Positions 1-9,240 of a stretch of DNA of 64,000 nt are shown here, piece by piece; within the stretch, counting starts at the first letter, position 1, and every line of letters begins with the position of its first letter. Position numbers and translations under genes: made by a program. The DNA lies in NCBI GenBank assembly GCA_963823245.1, contig CAWGKQ010000004.1, positions 124,001 through 188,000 of the forward strand, in the 5' to 3' direction. The notes beneath the pieces were generated by a model. That model did no database searches, was not told the DNA's origin, and saw only the letters and a program-made list of their open reading frames with translations. This stretch comes from JAWVFM01 sp963823245 (lineage in GTDB: Bacteria; Actinomycetota; Thermoleophilia; Solirubrobacterales; 70-9).

Positions 1-41
1 GGGCCCCGCCCTACGAGGTGCGCTGGGACGAGGCGCGGTAA
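1..41 (+). CDS. 3' end of a small protein, possibly DUF1918-like (partial)
   Basis: Only the last dozen codons are inside the window. They read APPYEVRWDEAR and then TAA at 39-41. A PPY-x-VRW ending is typical of the small DUF1918 family, but that family normally continues past this point with an FFPG segment, which is absent here. The stretch from 42 to 200 has no convincing gene. Confidence 0.3.
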   Translation, partial: APPYEVRWDEAR

Positions 42-131
42 CGCGCGTCTACCCGAGCTCGGACGTCTACGTCCGGCACCTCCACCGTTAGCCTCGCCTG
101 GGCTGACGGCGGGCGCGCACTCTCGTTTCAG

Positions 132-143
132 TAGTCCGCCGTA
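132..143 (+). promoter_or_regulatory. candidate operator, weak relative of the shared dyad
   Basis: TAGTCCGCCGTA lies 58-69 bases upstream of the GTG start of the M50 protease gene. The core TAGTCCGC recurs exactly at 24989-24996, in the divergent CBS/GltD-like promoter region. The identification is by eye only. Confidence 0.35.
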
Positions 144-200
144 ACCTCGATCCGCGCCGAACCGGATGCGGCGACCGGGCAGGGCGATCACGATGGTGGC

Positions 201-1358
201 GTGCCTGGAAGAAGCTGGCGAGTCGGCAGGTTGGCGGGCATTCCGATCGGAATCAACCCGCTGTGGTTTGCGATCGTCGCCCTAATCACCTGGTCGCTGG
301 GCTCGACCTACTATCCGGACCGGGTCCCCGGCATAGCGCCAGGCGCCGCCTACGCGCTGGGGCTGGTCAGTGCGCTGCTCCTGTTCGCCAGCATCGTCCT
401 GCACGAGCTCGGACACGCAGTCGTCGCTCGTCGCCGGGGCATCCGTGTGGAGGGAATCGACCTCTGGCTCCTCGGCGGAGTATCGAAGCTCAAGGATTCC
501 CCTCACGGTCCGGACGACGAGCTGCGCTTCGCCGCCGCCGGGCCGGCGGTAACGGCGGTGATCGCCGCGTTCTTCGGCGCCCTCGAGCTCGCCCTCCCGT
601 CGGGCACGCCTGAGGTGGTCAGGGCGCTGGTCACATACCAGCTCGTCGTCAACGTCGCGATCCTGGGCTTCAACCTGGTTCCAGCGTTCCCCCTCGACGG
701 CGGGCGGATCCTGCGGGCGCTCATCTGGCGGCGGGTTGGCGACGAGGGGCGCGCGACGCGGGCGGCTGCGGCGGGCGGACGAGCCTTCGCCTACGTGCTG
801 ATCGCGCTGGGCGCGCTCGCGGCGTTCGCGGGCGCGATCGGCGGTCTCTGGCTGGCGCTGATCGGCGGCTTCCTCCTGCTCGCGGGGCGGGCCGAGGAGG
901 CTCAGCAGGAGATGGAGGCCGCGTTCACCGGGCGGGAGGCGCGCGAGCTGATGGCGCTCCCGGCGATCACGGTTCCGGCATCGATATCGGTCGAGGAGGC
1001 CGCTCGGGCGTTCTTCGCCCGCTATCGCTTTCAGGCGTTCCCCGTCGTCGAGGGCGAGGACGTCGTCGGCCTCCTGACGATGGCGAGCGTCGAGGGCCTA
1101 CCCCGCGCTCGGTGGGCGAGGACCACCGTGGGGACGCTCGCCGATCGCGACCGCGACCTGCTGATCGACGAGCACACCGACGTCGCCGCGCTTCTTCGGC
1201 GACCAGCGTTCGCTCGCACCGGTCGGGCGATCGTGTTGACCGCCGGCGGTGAAGTGGGCATCATCTCGGCGACCGAGGTGCGCCGGGCGCTCGCGGCTGC
1301 GCGTCTCGTCGACGATTCGGGCGATCCGGGCCCGTCCGGCCGGGTTGCCCACGGCTGA
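201..1358 (+). CDS. site-2 protease family (M50) membrane metalloprotease with C-terminal CBS domains
   Basis: Polytopic intramembrane zinc protease of 385 residues. HELGH at residues 68-72 supplies the zinc ligands. The second metal motif, NLVPAFPLDGG at about 158-168, carries the third ligand Asp166. Four to six hydrophobic segments lie within residues 15-230, and a CBS pair fills about 250-375. The architecture matches Rv2625c of Mycobacterium tuberculosis, a DosR-regulon member. The GTG at 201 is the start that keeps the characteristic N-terminal RVGRLAGIPIGINPLW stretch; an ATG at 193 is out of frame. The next gene is also a CBS protein, 16 bases downstream, suggesting one transcript. 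Substrate unknown. Confidence 0.9.
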   Translation: MPGRSWRVGRLAGIPIGINPLWFAIVALITWSLGSTYYPDRVPGIAPGAAYALGLVSALLLFASIVLHELGHAVVARRRGIRVEGIDLWLLGGVSKLKDSPHGPDDELRFAAAGPAVTAVIAAFFGALELALPSGTPEVVRALVTYQLVVNVAILGFNLVPAFPLDGGRILRALIWRRVGDEGRATRAAAAGGRAFAYVLIALGALAAFAGAIGGLWLALIGGFLLLAGRAEEAQQEMEAAFTGREARELMALPAITVPASISVEEAARAFFARYRFQAFPVVEGEDVVGLLTMASVEGLPRARWARTTVGTLADRDRDLLIDEHTDVAALLRRPAFARTGRAIVLTAGGEVGIISATEVRRALAAARLVDDSGDPGPSGRVAHG

Positions 1359-1374
1359 CGTCTCGGAGGAGCCC

Positions 1375-1869
1375 ATGTCTAGGGAACAGACAGAGACCGG
1401 CGAGAGGTCGATAAGGCACCGATCGGAGCCGGCGCCGCCGGAGGCGATTCCACGACGCTCGGGCGGAGGCCTTGTAACTCGCAACCTCGACCATCTCACG
1501 GCCCGTGACCTGATGACCCCAGGGGTCGTGACGATCGCCGACGATGCGTCGTTGGCGAGTGGCATCCGCGCCATGATTACCCACCACAAACACGCGATTC
1601 TGGTCGTCGCGGCGCGGAGCGGGGAGCCCCTCGGCTGGGCCACCGATCGCGGCCTGCTCGCCCACCTCGAGCGCGATGCTCCGCTGACCCCTATGGGCGA
1701 CGCGGTTACGGAGGCTCCGGCGTCCGTGAGGCCCGGAGCAACTGCCCGGGAGGCCGCGAACGTGCTCTCCGAAGCTGGGACGACCCACCTCCTCGTGGCC
1801 TCCGCTAGCGACCGGGCTCCCGAGGGCGTCATCTCGGCTTTCGACCTCGTGCGGGTGGTCGGCACCTGA
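1375..1869 (+). CDS. CBS-domain protein (Hrp1-like)
   Basis: 164 residues. After a charged, probably disordered N-terminus of about 35 residues come two CBS motifs (ARDLMTPGVVTIADD and the later MGDAVTEAPASVRPGAT). Such stand-alone CBS pairs bind adenine nucleotides or act as hypoxia-induced proteins (Hrp1/Rv2626c type), but the ligand cannot be read from sequence. The ATG at 1375 has a clear GGAGGA ribosome-binding site 4-5 bases upstream and follows the protease stop by 16 bases. An open frame extends upstream but would overlap the protease gene. It is one of three CBS-only genes in the window. Confidence 0.85.
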   Translation: MSREQTETGERSIRHRSEPAPPEAIPRRSGGGLVTRNLDHLTARDLMTPGVVTIADDASLASGIRAMITHHKHAILVVAARSGEPLGWATDRGLLAHLERDAPLTPMGDAVTEAPASVRPGATAREAANVLSEAGTTHLLVASASDRAPEGVISAFDLVRVVGT

Positions 1870-1949
1870 GTTCCGACCGGAGCCTCGCCGACGAGCTCGG
1901 CTCGACCCGGGCCGAGCGGCAGCTGATCAACGGCCTGCTGCGCGTCGGC

Positions 1950-2978
1950 GTGCGGGCCGATCAGATCCGGGACGCTGCCCGGCTCGGCCGAATCGAGGAT
2001 GCGATCTTCGAGGGAGTCCTCGACCCGGAGCGGGAGCGCCGGAGGATCAGCGCCGCCGACATCGAGCGGGATGGCGGCCTGCCGGCCGTCGAGACTCAGG
2101 CGGTGCTGAGCGCGTTCGGCCTTCCTCCCCCCGCGCCCGAGGATCCCTACTTCACCGAGGAAGAGGCCGAGGTCTTCCGCGAGATCGCGCGCCTGGGGGA
2201 CGTCTGGCCGCACGAGGTCCGAATGCAGGTCTCGCGCGTGTACGGCCAGGCATTGGGCCGCATCGCCCAGACCGAGGTTCACGTGTTCCTATCGCGGGTT
2301 CGTCCCTGGATTGAGCGGATCAGCCCGAACCCCCTCGAGGCGCTCGCGGCGGTCCGCCAGGCCTTCGAGGTGCTGCTCCCCCTCGCCGACCCGATGCTGC
2401 TCGGCGTGCATCGAAGGAAGGTCGAGCAGGAGCTGACGCAGGCGGCCGTGTGGGAGGTCGAGATCGAGGCCGAGGGCCTGGTGCCGGGAACGACGGAGGT
2501 CTCGCTCCTCTTCTGCGACCTGCGCCGGTTCACGTCGTACGTGAACCGGCACGGAGACCTGGCCGCGATAGAGGTCCTCGATCGGCTCGCCGACACGGTC
2601 GAGGCCTCCGTCGGTCACGGAGGGCGGCTCGTGAAGGCGCTCGGCGACGGCTATATGCTCGCCTACCCAAAGCCCGGCCCCGCCGTCGCCTGCGCGCTCG
2701 CGATCGCGGAGGCGATGCGGGGCGCGGGAGCCCCGGCGCTTCATGCCGGCCTGCATCACGGCCAGGCCGTCTTTCGCGACGGGGACTATTACGGGCGCGC
2801 CGTGAACCTTGCCTCGCGGCTGCTGAGCCTCGCCGACGCGGACGAGCTGCTCGCAACCGAGGACACCGCTCGCCTGTCACCCGAGTTCCCGTGGCGGGGC
2901 CGCGGAAGCCGCAAGCTGCGCGGGTTCGAGGACGACCTGGAGATCTTCTCCCTGGACCTGGGGGCTACGCCCCCTTGA
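1950..2978 (+). CDS. class III adenylate/guanylate cyclase with N-terminal regulatory region
   Basis: Makes a cyclic nucleotide from ATP or GTP. The catalytic domain occupies about 180-340. Metal-binding Asp190 lies in LLFCDLRRFT and Asp233 in KALGDGYM, the spacing expected for class III cyclases. The transition-state Asn lies in GRAVNLASRL. Residues 1-170 are helical and resemble the regulatory region that precedes actinobacterial cyclases. The frame stays open and coding-like upstream of GTG 1950 to the previous stop (ERQLINGLLRVGV), with only a CTG at 1866 as a possible start. The true start may therefore be up to 28 codons earlier. Substrate preference not determined. Confidence 0.85.
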   Translation: MRADQIRDAARLGRIEDAIFEGVLDPERERRRISAADIERDGGLPAVETQAVLSAFGLPPPAPEDPYFTEEEAEVFREIARLGDVWPHEVRMQVSRVYGQALGRIAQTEVHVFLSRVRPWIERISPNPLEALAAVRQAFEVLLPLADPMLLGVHRRKVEQELTQAAVWEVEIEAEGLVPGTTEVSLLFCDLRRFTSYVNRHGDLAAIEVLDRLADTVEASVGHGGRLVKALGDGYMLAYPKPGPAVACALAIAEAMRGAGAPALHAGLHHGQAVFRDGDYYGRAVNLASRLLSLADADELLATEDTARLSPEFPWRGRGSRKLRGFEDDLEIFSLDLGATPP

Positions 2979-3582
2979 AGATCGCGTAGACGACCCGCTC
3001 GGCGACGTCGATCACGACGTCGCCGATCTTCGTGCACTGGCGATAGAGCTCTCGCCGGGAAACCCGGCCGCGCATGCCCTTCACCTCGAGCAGCTCGCCC
3101 ATCCCTCGGTAGTAGACGGTGTCGAGCTGCTGCACCAGCGCGATCGCCTCGTCGGCGCTCGCCGTCGCGGCGTCGGGGTCAGCCTCGAGGTTCGCGATTG
3201 CGGTGTCGAGCTTGCGGACGGCCGCAGCGAGGAGCTGCGCCATCTCGGCGATCCCCTCGTCGGGAGGCTCTGACAGCGCCTGGGACTCCTTCACGAGATC
3301 GCCGCTGTAGTCGAGGATCCAGTCGAGTCCGCGCGACAGCGCGAAGACGTCCTCGGGCTCGAGCGGCGTGATGAACGCCGAGCGCACGGCGCTCAGCAGG
3401 CTCCGCATCGCCTCGTCGCCGCGCCGCTGGGCGTCCTCGAGGGCCTCCCGCGCGCCGTCCGCGCCGGCCGCCCAGGAGACGAGGGCATCCAGTCCGTCGA
3501 TCGTCACCGCCACCTGCCCGCGAAGCAGGCCGACGACGTCCGGGGTCTCGGGGAGGAACCAGTGCCCCCCCGCCCCGCTCAC
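2965..3582 (-). CDS. DUF47 (PhoU-like) phosphate-transport accessory protein
   Basis: 205-residue, all-helical protein of the DUF47/PhoU-like family. These are usually encoded next to, and thought to regulate, PiT phosphate transporters. Typical features are the HWFLPETPDVV-like N-terminus and acidic helices such as LEPEDVFAL and RGLDWILDYSGD. I chose GTG at 3582 because it overlaps the stop of the upstream PiT reading frame (GTGA), a translational-coupling arrangement. A GTG five codons earlier is also open. Its partner transporter is only a remnant here. The 3' end overlaps the convergent cyclase gene by 14 bases. Confidence 0.85.
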   Translation of the reverse strand: MSGAGGHWFLPETPDVVGLLRGQVAVTIDGLDALVSWAAGADGAREALEDAQRRGDEAMRSLLSAVRSAFITPLEPEDVFALSRGLDWILDYSGDLVKESQALSEPPDEGIAEMAQLLAAAVRKLDTAIANLEADPDAATASADEAIALVQQLDTVYYRGMGELLEVKGMRGRVSRRELYRQCTKIGDVVIDVAERVVYAIFKGA

Positions 3583-3760
3583 GAGAGCCCGTTCCACAGC
3601 TGGCGGACGATCACCCAGTGCACGTGGTGGAGACGGCGGTGCCCGACGCCGATTCCGACGATCGAGGAGGAGACGACCTGAGTGGTCGAGGTCGGAGCGC
3701 CGAGAAGCGACGCGCCGAGGATCACGCCGGCAGATGAGCCCTGGCTGATTGGCGTGCCTC
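3579..3760 (-). pseudogene. remnant of a PiT-family inorganic phosphate transporter
   Basis: This frame reads GTPISQGSSAGVILGASLL, then APTSTTQVVSSSIVGIGVG, then HHVHWVIVRQLWNGLS and a stop. The middle is the conserved C-terminal repeat of PiT transporters (usually PVSTTQVVSSSIMGVGA). Everything upstream, about 300 residues, is missing, replaced by the end of the USP gene at 3722. The last helix after VIVRQ is also gone. The stop is still coupled to the DUF47 start. This is a relic left by deletion, not a working transporter. Confidence 0.75.
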
Positions 3761-4631
3761 CCTGAGCTCGTCGGCCCCGGCCTCCTTGCCGCTTCCGCGC
3801 GGGACGACGATCACCGGACAGGCGGCGTGAGCCACGACGGCCGAGGACACGCTGCCCAGGAGGACCCGCCTCAGCGGGCCGTAGCCGCGAGAGCCGACGA
3901 CGAGCAGGCGGGCCTCGTCGGTTTGTCGGAGCAGCACCTCGGCCGGCTCACCCTCGATGAGCGCCGTCTCGACATCCATCTCCGCCGGGCATTCGGCCTC
4001 GGCGCGGTCGAGCTGCTTGCGAAGCCAGCTCCGCGCCTCGGGCAGGTAGGGGCCGCGGCCAAGCCTCGACTCCGGCGTGTAGCATGCCGCAGAGGAGGCG
4101 CAGCGTCGCGCCGAGCGCCACCGCCATCCGCCTTCCGGCCTCGAGCGCCATGTCCGACTCCTCGGTCCCGTTGTAGCCGACGACGACCGGGCCCGCCGAA
4201 CCGGAGCCCTCGCGCTTGGCGTACCCGCGCGGCGCCACGGCGACGGCGCACGGAGCGCCGTTCAGCAGCCGGTCGGCGACCGTGCCGGCCAGAACGCGCC
4301 CGATCGGCCCGCGGTGCGTCGACCCGACGACGATGAGGTCCGCCCCCGTCTCGTGGGCGAGGCGGTTGAGCTGTCGCGCCGCCGTCCCGGCGGCGACAAC
4401 TGGCTCGAAGGGCCGCCCGCCGAGGACGCGCTCGGCACGATGCGAGAGCTCGTCGGTGCGGGCTCGCACCTCGGTTGCGTACACGCTGGGACGACCGGCG
4501 AGAAGCCCCGGATCGAAGACCTCGGCGAGAATCAGCGTCGCGTCCGGCTCGGCCATGTCGCGGGCCAAGGCCAGGGCGTCATTCGCCTCGGCGCCGCCGT
4601 CGAAGCCCACTGCGACCTTCGTGAAGTCCAC
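3722..4631 (-). CDS. tandem universal stress protein, interrupted by one frameshift
   Basis: Two USP domains. Domain 1 starts VDFTKVAVGFDGG and carries the nucleotide-binding VGSTHRGPIGRVLAGTVA. Domain 2 starts PVVVGYNGTEES and ends in VGSRGYGPLRRVLLGSVSS. The reading frame changes near 4080-4090: after LRLLCGM the protein resumes one frame over as YTPESRLGRGPYLPEA. One extra base (or two missing) explains it. Start GTG 4631 places the first strand at the N-terminus; a longer open frame to 4667 is less likely. Tandem USPs like this belong to the mycobacterial DosR regulon. It ends inside the PiT remnant. Confidence 0.8.
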
Positions 4632-4689
4632 GGACGCTACGGTCGCATTTCGTCGGCGCCCCCGCAATCGGGGAACGCCTCGTCAGGGC

Positions 4690-4710
4690 GTCCGTAGTTT
4701 GCCGCTAAGG
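4690..4710 (-). promoter_or_regulatory. candidate operator upstream of the USP gene
   Basis: On the minus strand this reads TTAGCGGCAAACTACGGACG, ending about 60 bases before the USP start at 4631. It resembles the CTGCGG-N5-TACSTA form seen at 12736-12755 and 55311-55330. CTACGGAC itself recurs upstream of the genes at 16689 and 29526. Confidence 0.4.
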
Positions 4711-4711
4711 C

Positions 4712-6163
4712 CTAGGACGCGGCGGCCTCGCCCGAGCGGGTGACGACCCATTCGACGAAGCGCAGATAGCGCAGGAGCCCGGCGGTGCCCAGGAACTGCG
4801 AGCGGATGCGCTCGTGCGCGGCCTCTCCGAGCTCGCGCTCCCGCTCGGGCGAGTCCAGCAGGCCCGTGACGGCGCTCGCGAACCCGTCGAGGTCGCGAGG
4901 GTCGACGAGCAGCCCGCTCTCGCCGTCGACCACCTGATCCTGGATGCCGCCGACGCGGCTCGCCACGACGGGGCGGTGCTTCCACATCGCCTCGGCGACG
5001 GTCAGCCCGAAGCCCTCCGCGAGGCTCTTCTGGACGACGATCTCGCTGTGGCGCTGCAGCGCGTTGACGATCGCCGCGTTCTCCTCGAGGTCCCCCATCG
5101 GCAGCGATGCGAGGTGGACCCGTCGCCGCTGCTCCGGGTCCAGCGCCTCACGCCGAGCCCTGACATCGGCCAAAACGTTCGCGCTCTCGGGGTCGTCGGC
5201 AACCGAGCCGGACGCTGGGCCCGCGAGCACGAGGTGAGCGTCGTGGCCAGGCAGGACCGGAGCGAGGGACGCCACCACGCCGCGCGGGTCCTTCAGGGCG
5301 TCCCATCGTGAGACCTGGCACACGATGCGGTCGCCGCGCTCGAGCGGCTCATCCTGAACCACGTCCGCGAAATGGGTCACGCGTGCCGGGCTTCCGTCCG
5401 CGCGACTGAACGTCGGGTCGAGGAGCGGCCCTCCATCGAGCACCCTGGCCTGGTGGAGGATCGCGACGCATCTCTCCGGCTCGAGCTCCTGGTTCTTGGG
5501 GGAGAAGGCGTCGATGACGGGCGCCGAGATGAAGATTCGATCGGGATCGAGCCCGTCCCACGCGAATTCGCGGCGCGAGAAGATGTAGCCGTCGGCGGGC
5601 TCGACGTAGGGGCGAAGGAAGTCCCAGGCGGCCCGGACGACGTCGTTCGGCCGATCAACCCCGACGTGGCAGCGCCACAGCACTCCCCGGCACCGCTCCC
5701 TCAAGGCCTCCACCAGGCCGGCCGTCTGCGGGTCGTGGCAGACGACGACGTCGTCTGGACGGATCAGCGCGCCGATCTCGGCGGCGTTTCGCTCGAGCGT
5801 CCGCTCGTAGACCGCGCGGGCATCCGCGTCGAGCGGGCCGCCGTCGCCCTCGCTGCCGTGGAGGCGGTTGTGGAGGCGCTTTGTGATCGCGAAGAACTCG
5901 GGTCGGCCCGTGACCACGAGCCAGCGGACGTTCGCCCCCGCCCCGGCCGCGTAGGAGAGGAGCGAGCGCAGGAGCTCGACCACGCCGCCGCCGCGGTCGG
6001 TCGAGTTGATGTGCCAGATCGTTCGGCCCTCGAGCAGCACCCGTGCGTGGCGCACTGCGGCCTCGATCTCGGGCCATTCGTCGCCCAGCGCGGGGCGAAA
6101 GCGTTCGATCGGGAGAGGCTGCACCGGAACCTCGAGGGCGGCTGGCCATCGCGGGTCAAGCAT
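4712..6163 (-). CDS. treT: GT4 glycosyltransferase, trehalose synthase TreT type
   Basis: 483 residues with the two-domain GT-B fold of family GT4. WHINST followed by RGGGVVELL (about 50-66) is the hallmark of TreT-like enzymes, which join an NDP-glucose and glucose to trehalose. RPDDVVVCHDPQTAGL follows. The donor-site motif EGFGLTVAEAMWKHRPVVAS near residue 400 contains the family's EX7E glutamates. ATG at 6163 gives a usual length. Trehalose as product is a family-based inference. The gene stands alone between the USP and a divergent small gene. Confidence 0.8.
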   Translation of the reverse strand: MLDPRWPAALEVPVQPLPIERFRPALGDEWPEIEAAVRHARVLLEGRTIWHINSTDRGGGVVELLRSLLSYAAGAGANVRWLVVTGRPEFFAITKRLHNRLHGSEGDGGPLDADARAVYERTLERNAAEIGALIRPDDVVVCHDPQTAGLVEALRERCRGVLWRCHVGVDRPNDVVRAAWDFLRPYVEPADGYIFSRREFAWDGLDPDRIFISAPVIDAFSPKNQELEPERCVAILHQARVLDGGPLLDPTFSRADGSPARVTHFADVVQDEPLERGDRIVCQVSRWDALKDPRGVVASLAPVLPGHDAHLVLAGPASGSVADDPESANVLADVRARREALDPEQRRRVHLASLPMGDLEENAAIVNALQRHSEIVVQKSLAEGFGLTVAEAMWKHRPVVASRVGGIQDQVVDGESGLLVDPRDLDGFASAVTGLLDSPERERELGEAAHERIRSQFLGTAGLLRYLRFVEWVVTRSGEAAAS

Positions 6164-6236
6164 ATGGGCGGTCGAGGATGGCCGTTTCGGCGGGATACTG
6201 GATGCTTCCCGGGATCACGAGACGGAAGGAGTCGGC

Positions 6237-6512
6237 ATGAGCGAGGAGCGGCGCACGACGATCGAGGAGGCGAGGCGCGTCGGTGACGAGATCGGCGTCG
6301 ACTGGGACCGCTTCGACCTCGAGCAGTTCCGCGCCGGGATGGACGTCGAGCTCGAGCACGGAAGCCACGACCCTCAGACCGACGTCACCGGCGACGATCC
6401 GATCACGACGGGCAAGATCGCCCTCGCCCACATGAAGGAGTTTCCTGACTACTACGAGCGCCTCGAGCGGATGGAGAAGGAGGCCGAGCGGGACTGGGCG
6501 GGCCGCGGCTAG
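6237..6512 (+). CDS. small DUF5661-type protein
   Basis: 91-residue acidic protein with GVDWDRFDLEQFRAGMDVELEHG, then DPITTGKIALAHMKEFPDYYERL, the pattern of the DUF5661 family. Function unknown. Its regular helices and lack of a signal suggest a cytoplasmic protein. ATG at 6237 is preceded by GGAAGGA at good spacing. It ends six bases before the GNAT-synthetase gene, so the two are probably co-transcribed. Confidence 0.75.
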   Translation: MSEERRTTIEEARRVGDEIGVDWDRFDLEQFRAGMDVELEHGSHDPQTDVTGDDPITTGKIALAHMKEFPDYYERLERMEKEAERDWAGRG

Positions 6513-6518
6513 CCGGCG

Positions 6519-9228
6519 ATGGCCGAGTACCCGGCGCAGAGAGAGGCAGACGCCCCGCTCCGCGACGGGTCGACGATCCGCGTCCGCCCGGTTCGCTCGA
6601 CGGATCGTGAAGAGGTCCTCGACTTCTACGAGCGGCTGAGCCCCGAGTCGCGGGTCTTCCGCTTCATGTCAGGCGGCGTCGACCTGGGCCGAGTCGCGGA
6701 TTTCGCGGTCGACGTGGACTACCGCGATCGCTACGGCCTCATCGCGACGCGAGGATCGGATGACCGGATCGTCGGTCACGGCTCGTACGTGCGAGCGGGC
6801 GGGCCGCGCGCCGAGGTGGCGTTCGCGATCGCCGACGAGCTGCGGGGGCGCGGCGTCGCGACGGTGCTGCTCGCGCACCTCGCGGAGGTCGCCGACGAAA
6901 ACGGGATCGCGACCTTCGAGGCCGAGGTGATGCCCACCAACCACCGGATGGTCGACGTATTCCGAGAGAGCGGCTTCCCGGTGGAGACCTCGTCGGCCCC
7001 GGGATCGATCCATCTCGAGTTTCCGACCTCGTTCTCGGCCGATGCCCGCGAGCGCTTCTACGGCCGAGATCGCGTCGCCGCCGCCGCTGCGGTCCGCGCG
7101 TTCATGGAGCCGCGGTCCGTGGCCGTGATCGGGGCCTCTCGCCACCGTGGCACGGTCGGCGGCGAGATCTTCCACAACCTGGTGGGCGGCGGATTCAATG
7201 GCGTCGTCTATCCCGTGAATCCCGCCGCCGAGGTTGTCCAATCGGTGCGGGCGTATCCGTCGCTCGCGCGACGTCCCCGCGGCGGTCGATCTCGCGGTCA
7301 TCGCGGTTCCCAGCCAAGCGGTCGGCGGGGCGGCACGCGAGTGCGCCGATGCCGGGGTGGCCGCTCTGGTGGTGATCTCGGCCGGTTTCGGCGAGACCGG
7401 CGAGGCGGGCATGGAGCGTCAGCGCGAGCTGGTGGAGATTTGCCGTGGCGCCGGGATGCGACTCGTGGGGCCGAACTGCCTGGGGGTCTTGAACACGAAC
7501 CCGGACGTCGCCCTCAACGCCACGTTCGCGCCCGGGGCCACGCCGCCGGGCAACGTCGGTTTCGTAACCCAGAGCGGCGCCCTGGGACTTGCCATGATCG
7601 GCCTCGCGGCCGATCGGAACCTCGGGCTCTCGTCGTTCGCGTCGATCGGCAACCGCGCGGACGTCACCGCAAACGACCTGCTCGAGTACTGGGAGGAGGA
7701 CGCGGCGACCGACGTCGCGCTCCTCTACATCGAATCGTTCAGCGACCCGCGGCGGTTCGCGCGCGTCGCGCGGCGGGTCGGCAGCCGCAAGCCGATCGTC
7801 GTCGTCAAGAGCGGCCGCTCGCAGGCCGGGGCCCGGGCGACCTCCTCTCATACCGGGGCCCTGCTCGCAGCCTCCGACGTCACCGTGGACGCGCTCTTCA
7901 GGCAGGCGGGCGTGATCCGCTCCGAAAGCATGGCCGACATGCTCGACGTGGCGTCGCTCCTCGCGAATCAGCCGCTGCCGGCGGGACCCCGCGTCGGGAT
8001 CCTCACCAACGCAGGCGGGCCCGGGATCATGTGCGCCGATGCCTGCGAGGCGGCCGGCCTCGAGGTCCCTGCCCTGCCCGACGAAGTGCAGGCGGCGCTG
8101 CGCGAGTTCCTCGTCCCCGAGGCCTCGGTGTCGAATCCTGTCGACATGATCGCCACCGCGACCGCGGGGGATTACCGGCGGGCGATCGCCGCGCTGGGTC
8201 GTTGCGAATCGCTCGACGCGATGATCGTGATCTTCGTCCGGCCTCTGCTGACCAGGGCGGAGGATGTCGCCAGGGAGGTCCACGCAGCGCTCGGCGAGCT
8301 CTCGCGCGACATCGCCGTGCAGGCGGTATTCATGTCGGCCCAGGACCACGCGGCGATGGTCGCCGCTGGTGACGTGCCCTCCTATCTCTACCCGGAGGAC
8401 GCCGCCCGGGCCCTGTCACGGGCGCAGCGCTACGCGAGCTGGAGGCAGGAGGCCGTTGAGGCCCCCGAGCCGCTCGACGACGCGCGACACGACGAAGCCA
8501 CCGCGCTCATCGCGAAGGCCCTCGACTCCGGGCCGGGCTGGCTCGGCTTCGAGCGCCTGATCGGGCTTCTCGATTGCTACGGGATCCCCGTCGCGGAGTG
8601 GCGACTTGCCGGCGATCCGGTGGCGGCAGGAGAGGCGGCGGCCGAGCTCGGCGGCCCGGTCGCGCTCAAGGCGCTCGGCGCGCAGATCGTCCACAAGACC
8701 GACCTGGGCGCGATCGAGACCGGCCTCGACGGAGCGCGCGACGTCGCCGGCGCCGCCTCGCTCATGGATTCCGCCCTTGCGCGAGCCGGGTTCGCGCGGG
8801 AACGCTTTCTTGTCCAGCGGATGGTTGAGGGCGGTGCGGAGATGATCGTGGGAGTGGTCGGCGACGAGATGTTCGGCCCGGTCGTGGCGTGCGGGGCCGG
8901 CGGCGTCCAGGCGGAGATCCTCAAGGACGTCAGCGTGCGCATGGCGCCGCTGACCCGCCGCGAAGCGGGCGAGATGGTCCGCTCGCTTGCGACCTATCCG
9001 CTCCTCACGGGCTACCGGGGCTCATCGCCGGTCGACATCGACGCGCTCGTGAACGTCGTGCTCCGCGTTGGCGCAATGGTCGAGGCGCACCACGAGATCG
9101 CCGAGCTCGACCTCAACCCGGTGGTCGTCGCCCCCGACGGCTGCCTCGTCGTCGACGCGCGGGTGCGAGTCGAGGAGGCGATCCCGCAGCGACCCTGGCC
9201 GAGCGCGTACGCCGGCGCCGGCGGCTGA
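6519..9228 (+). CDS. GNAT acetyltransferase fused to ADP-forming acyl-CoA synthetase (Pat-like), one frameshift
   Basis: N-terminal GNAT domain (residues 1-170, acetyl-CoA loop RGRGVA at 109-114). Next come a CoA-binding domain (SVAVIGASRHRGTVGGEIF), a succinyl-CoA-ligase-like core (VGPNCLGVLNTNPD, TSSHTGALL) and a C-terminal ATP-grasp half (GGPVALKALGAQIVHKTD). This is the layout of protein acetyltransferases of the Pat/AcuA-synthetase group. They either make acyl-CoA with ATP or are non-catalytic sensors that control acetyl-CoA synthetase. The frame shifts near 7262-7274: AYPSLA is followed one frame over by RDVPAAVDLAVIAVP. One extra base accounts for it. A strong hairpin follows the stop. 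Confidence 0.85.
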
Positions 9229-9239
9229 CGCCGGCGCCG
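9213..9239. terminator. bidirectional hairpin between convergent genes
   Basis: Perfect 11-base inverted repeat CGGCGCCGGCG / CGCCGGCGCCG at 9213-9223 and 9229-9239. The five-base loop contains the TGA of the upstream gene. No U-tract is present, which is common in high-GC actinobacteria. It lies exactly between the plus-strand synthetase and the minus-strand gene ending at 9241. Confidence 0.7.
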
Positions 9240-9240
9240 T

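Noticed and set aside
5372..6286. Plus-strand 304-codon frame over the glycosyltransferase
   Set aside because: Antisense to the TreT-like gene, with no conserved motif of its own.
7262..9228. Separate downstream gene starting at 7234 for an acyl-CoA synthetase
   Set aside because: The protein continues smoothly from the upstream frame across a single-base shift, there is no ribosome-binding site at 7234, and the GNAT-synthetase fusion is a known architecture.
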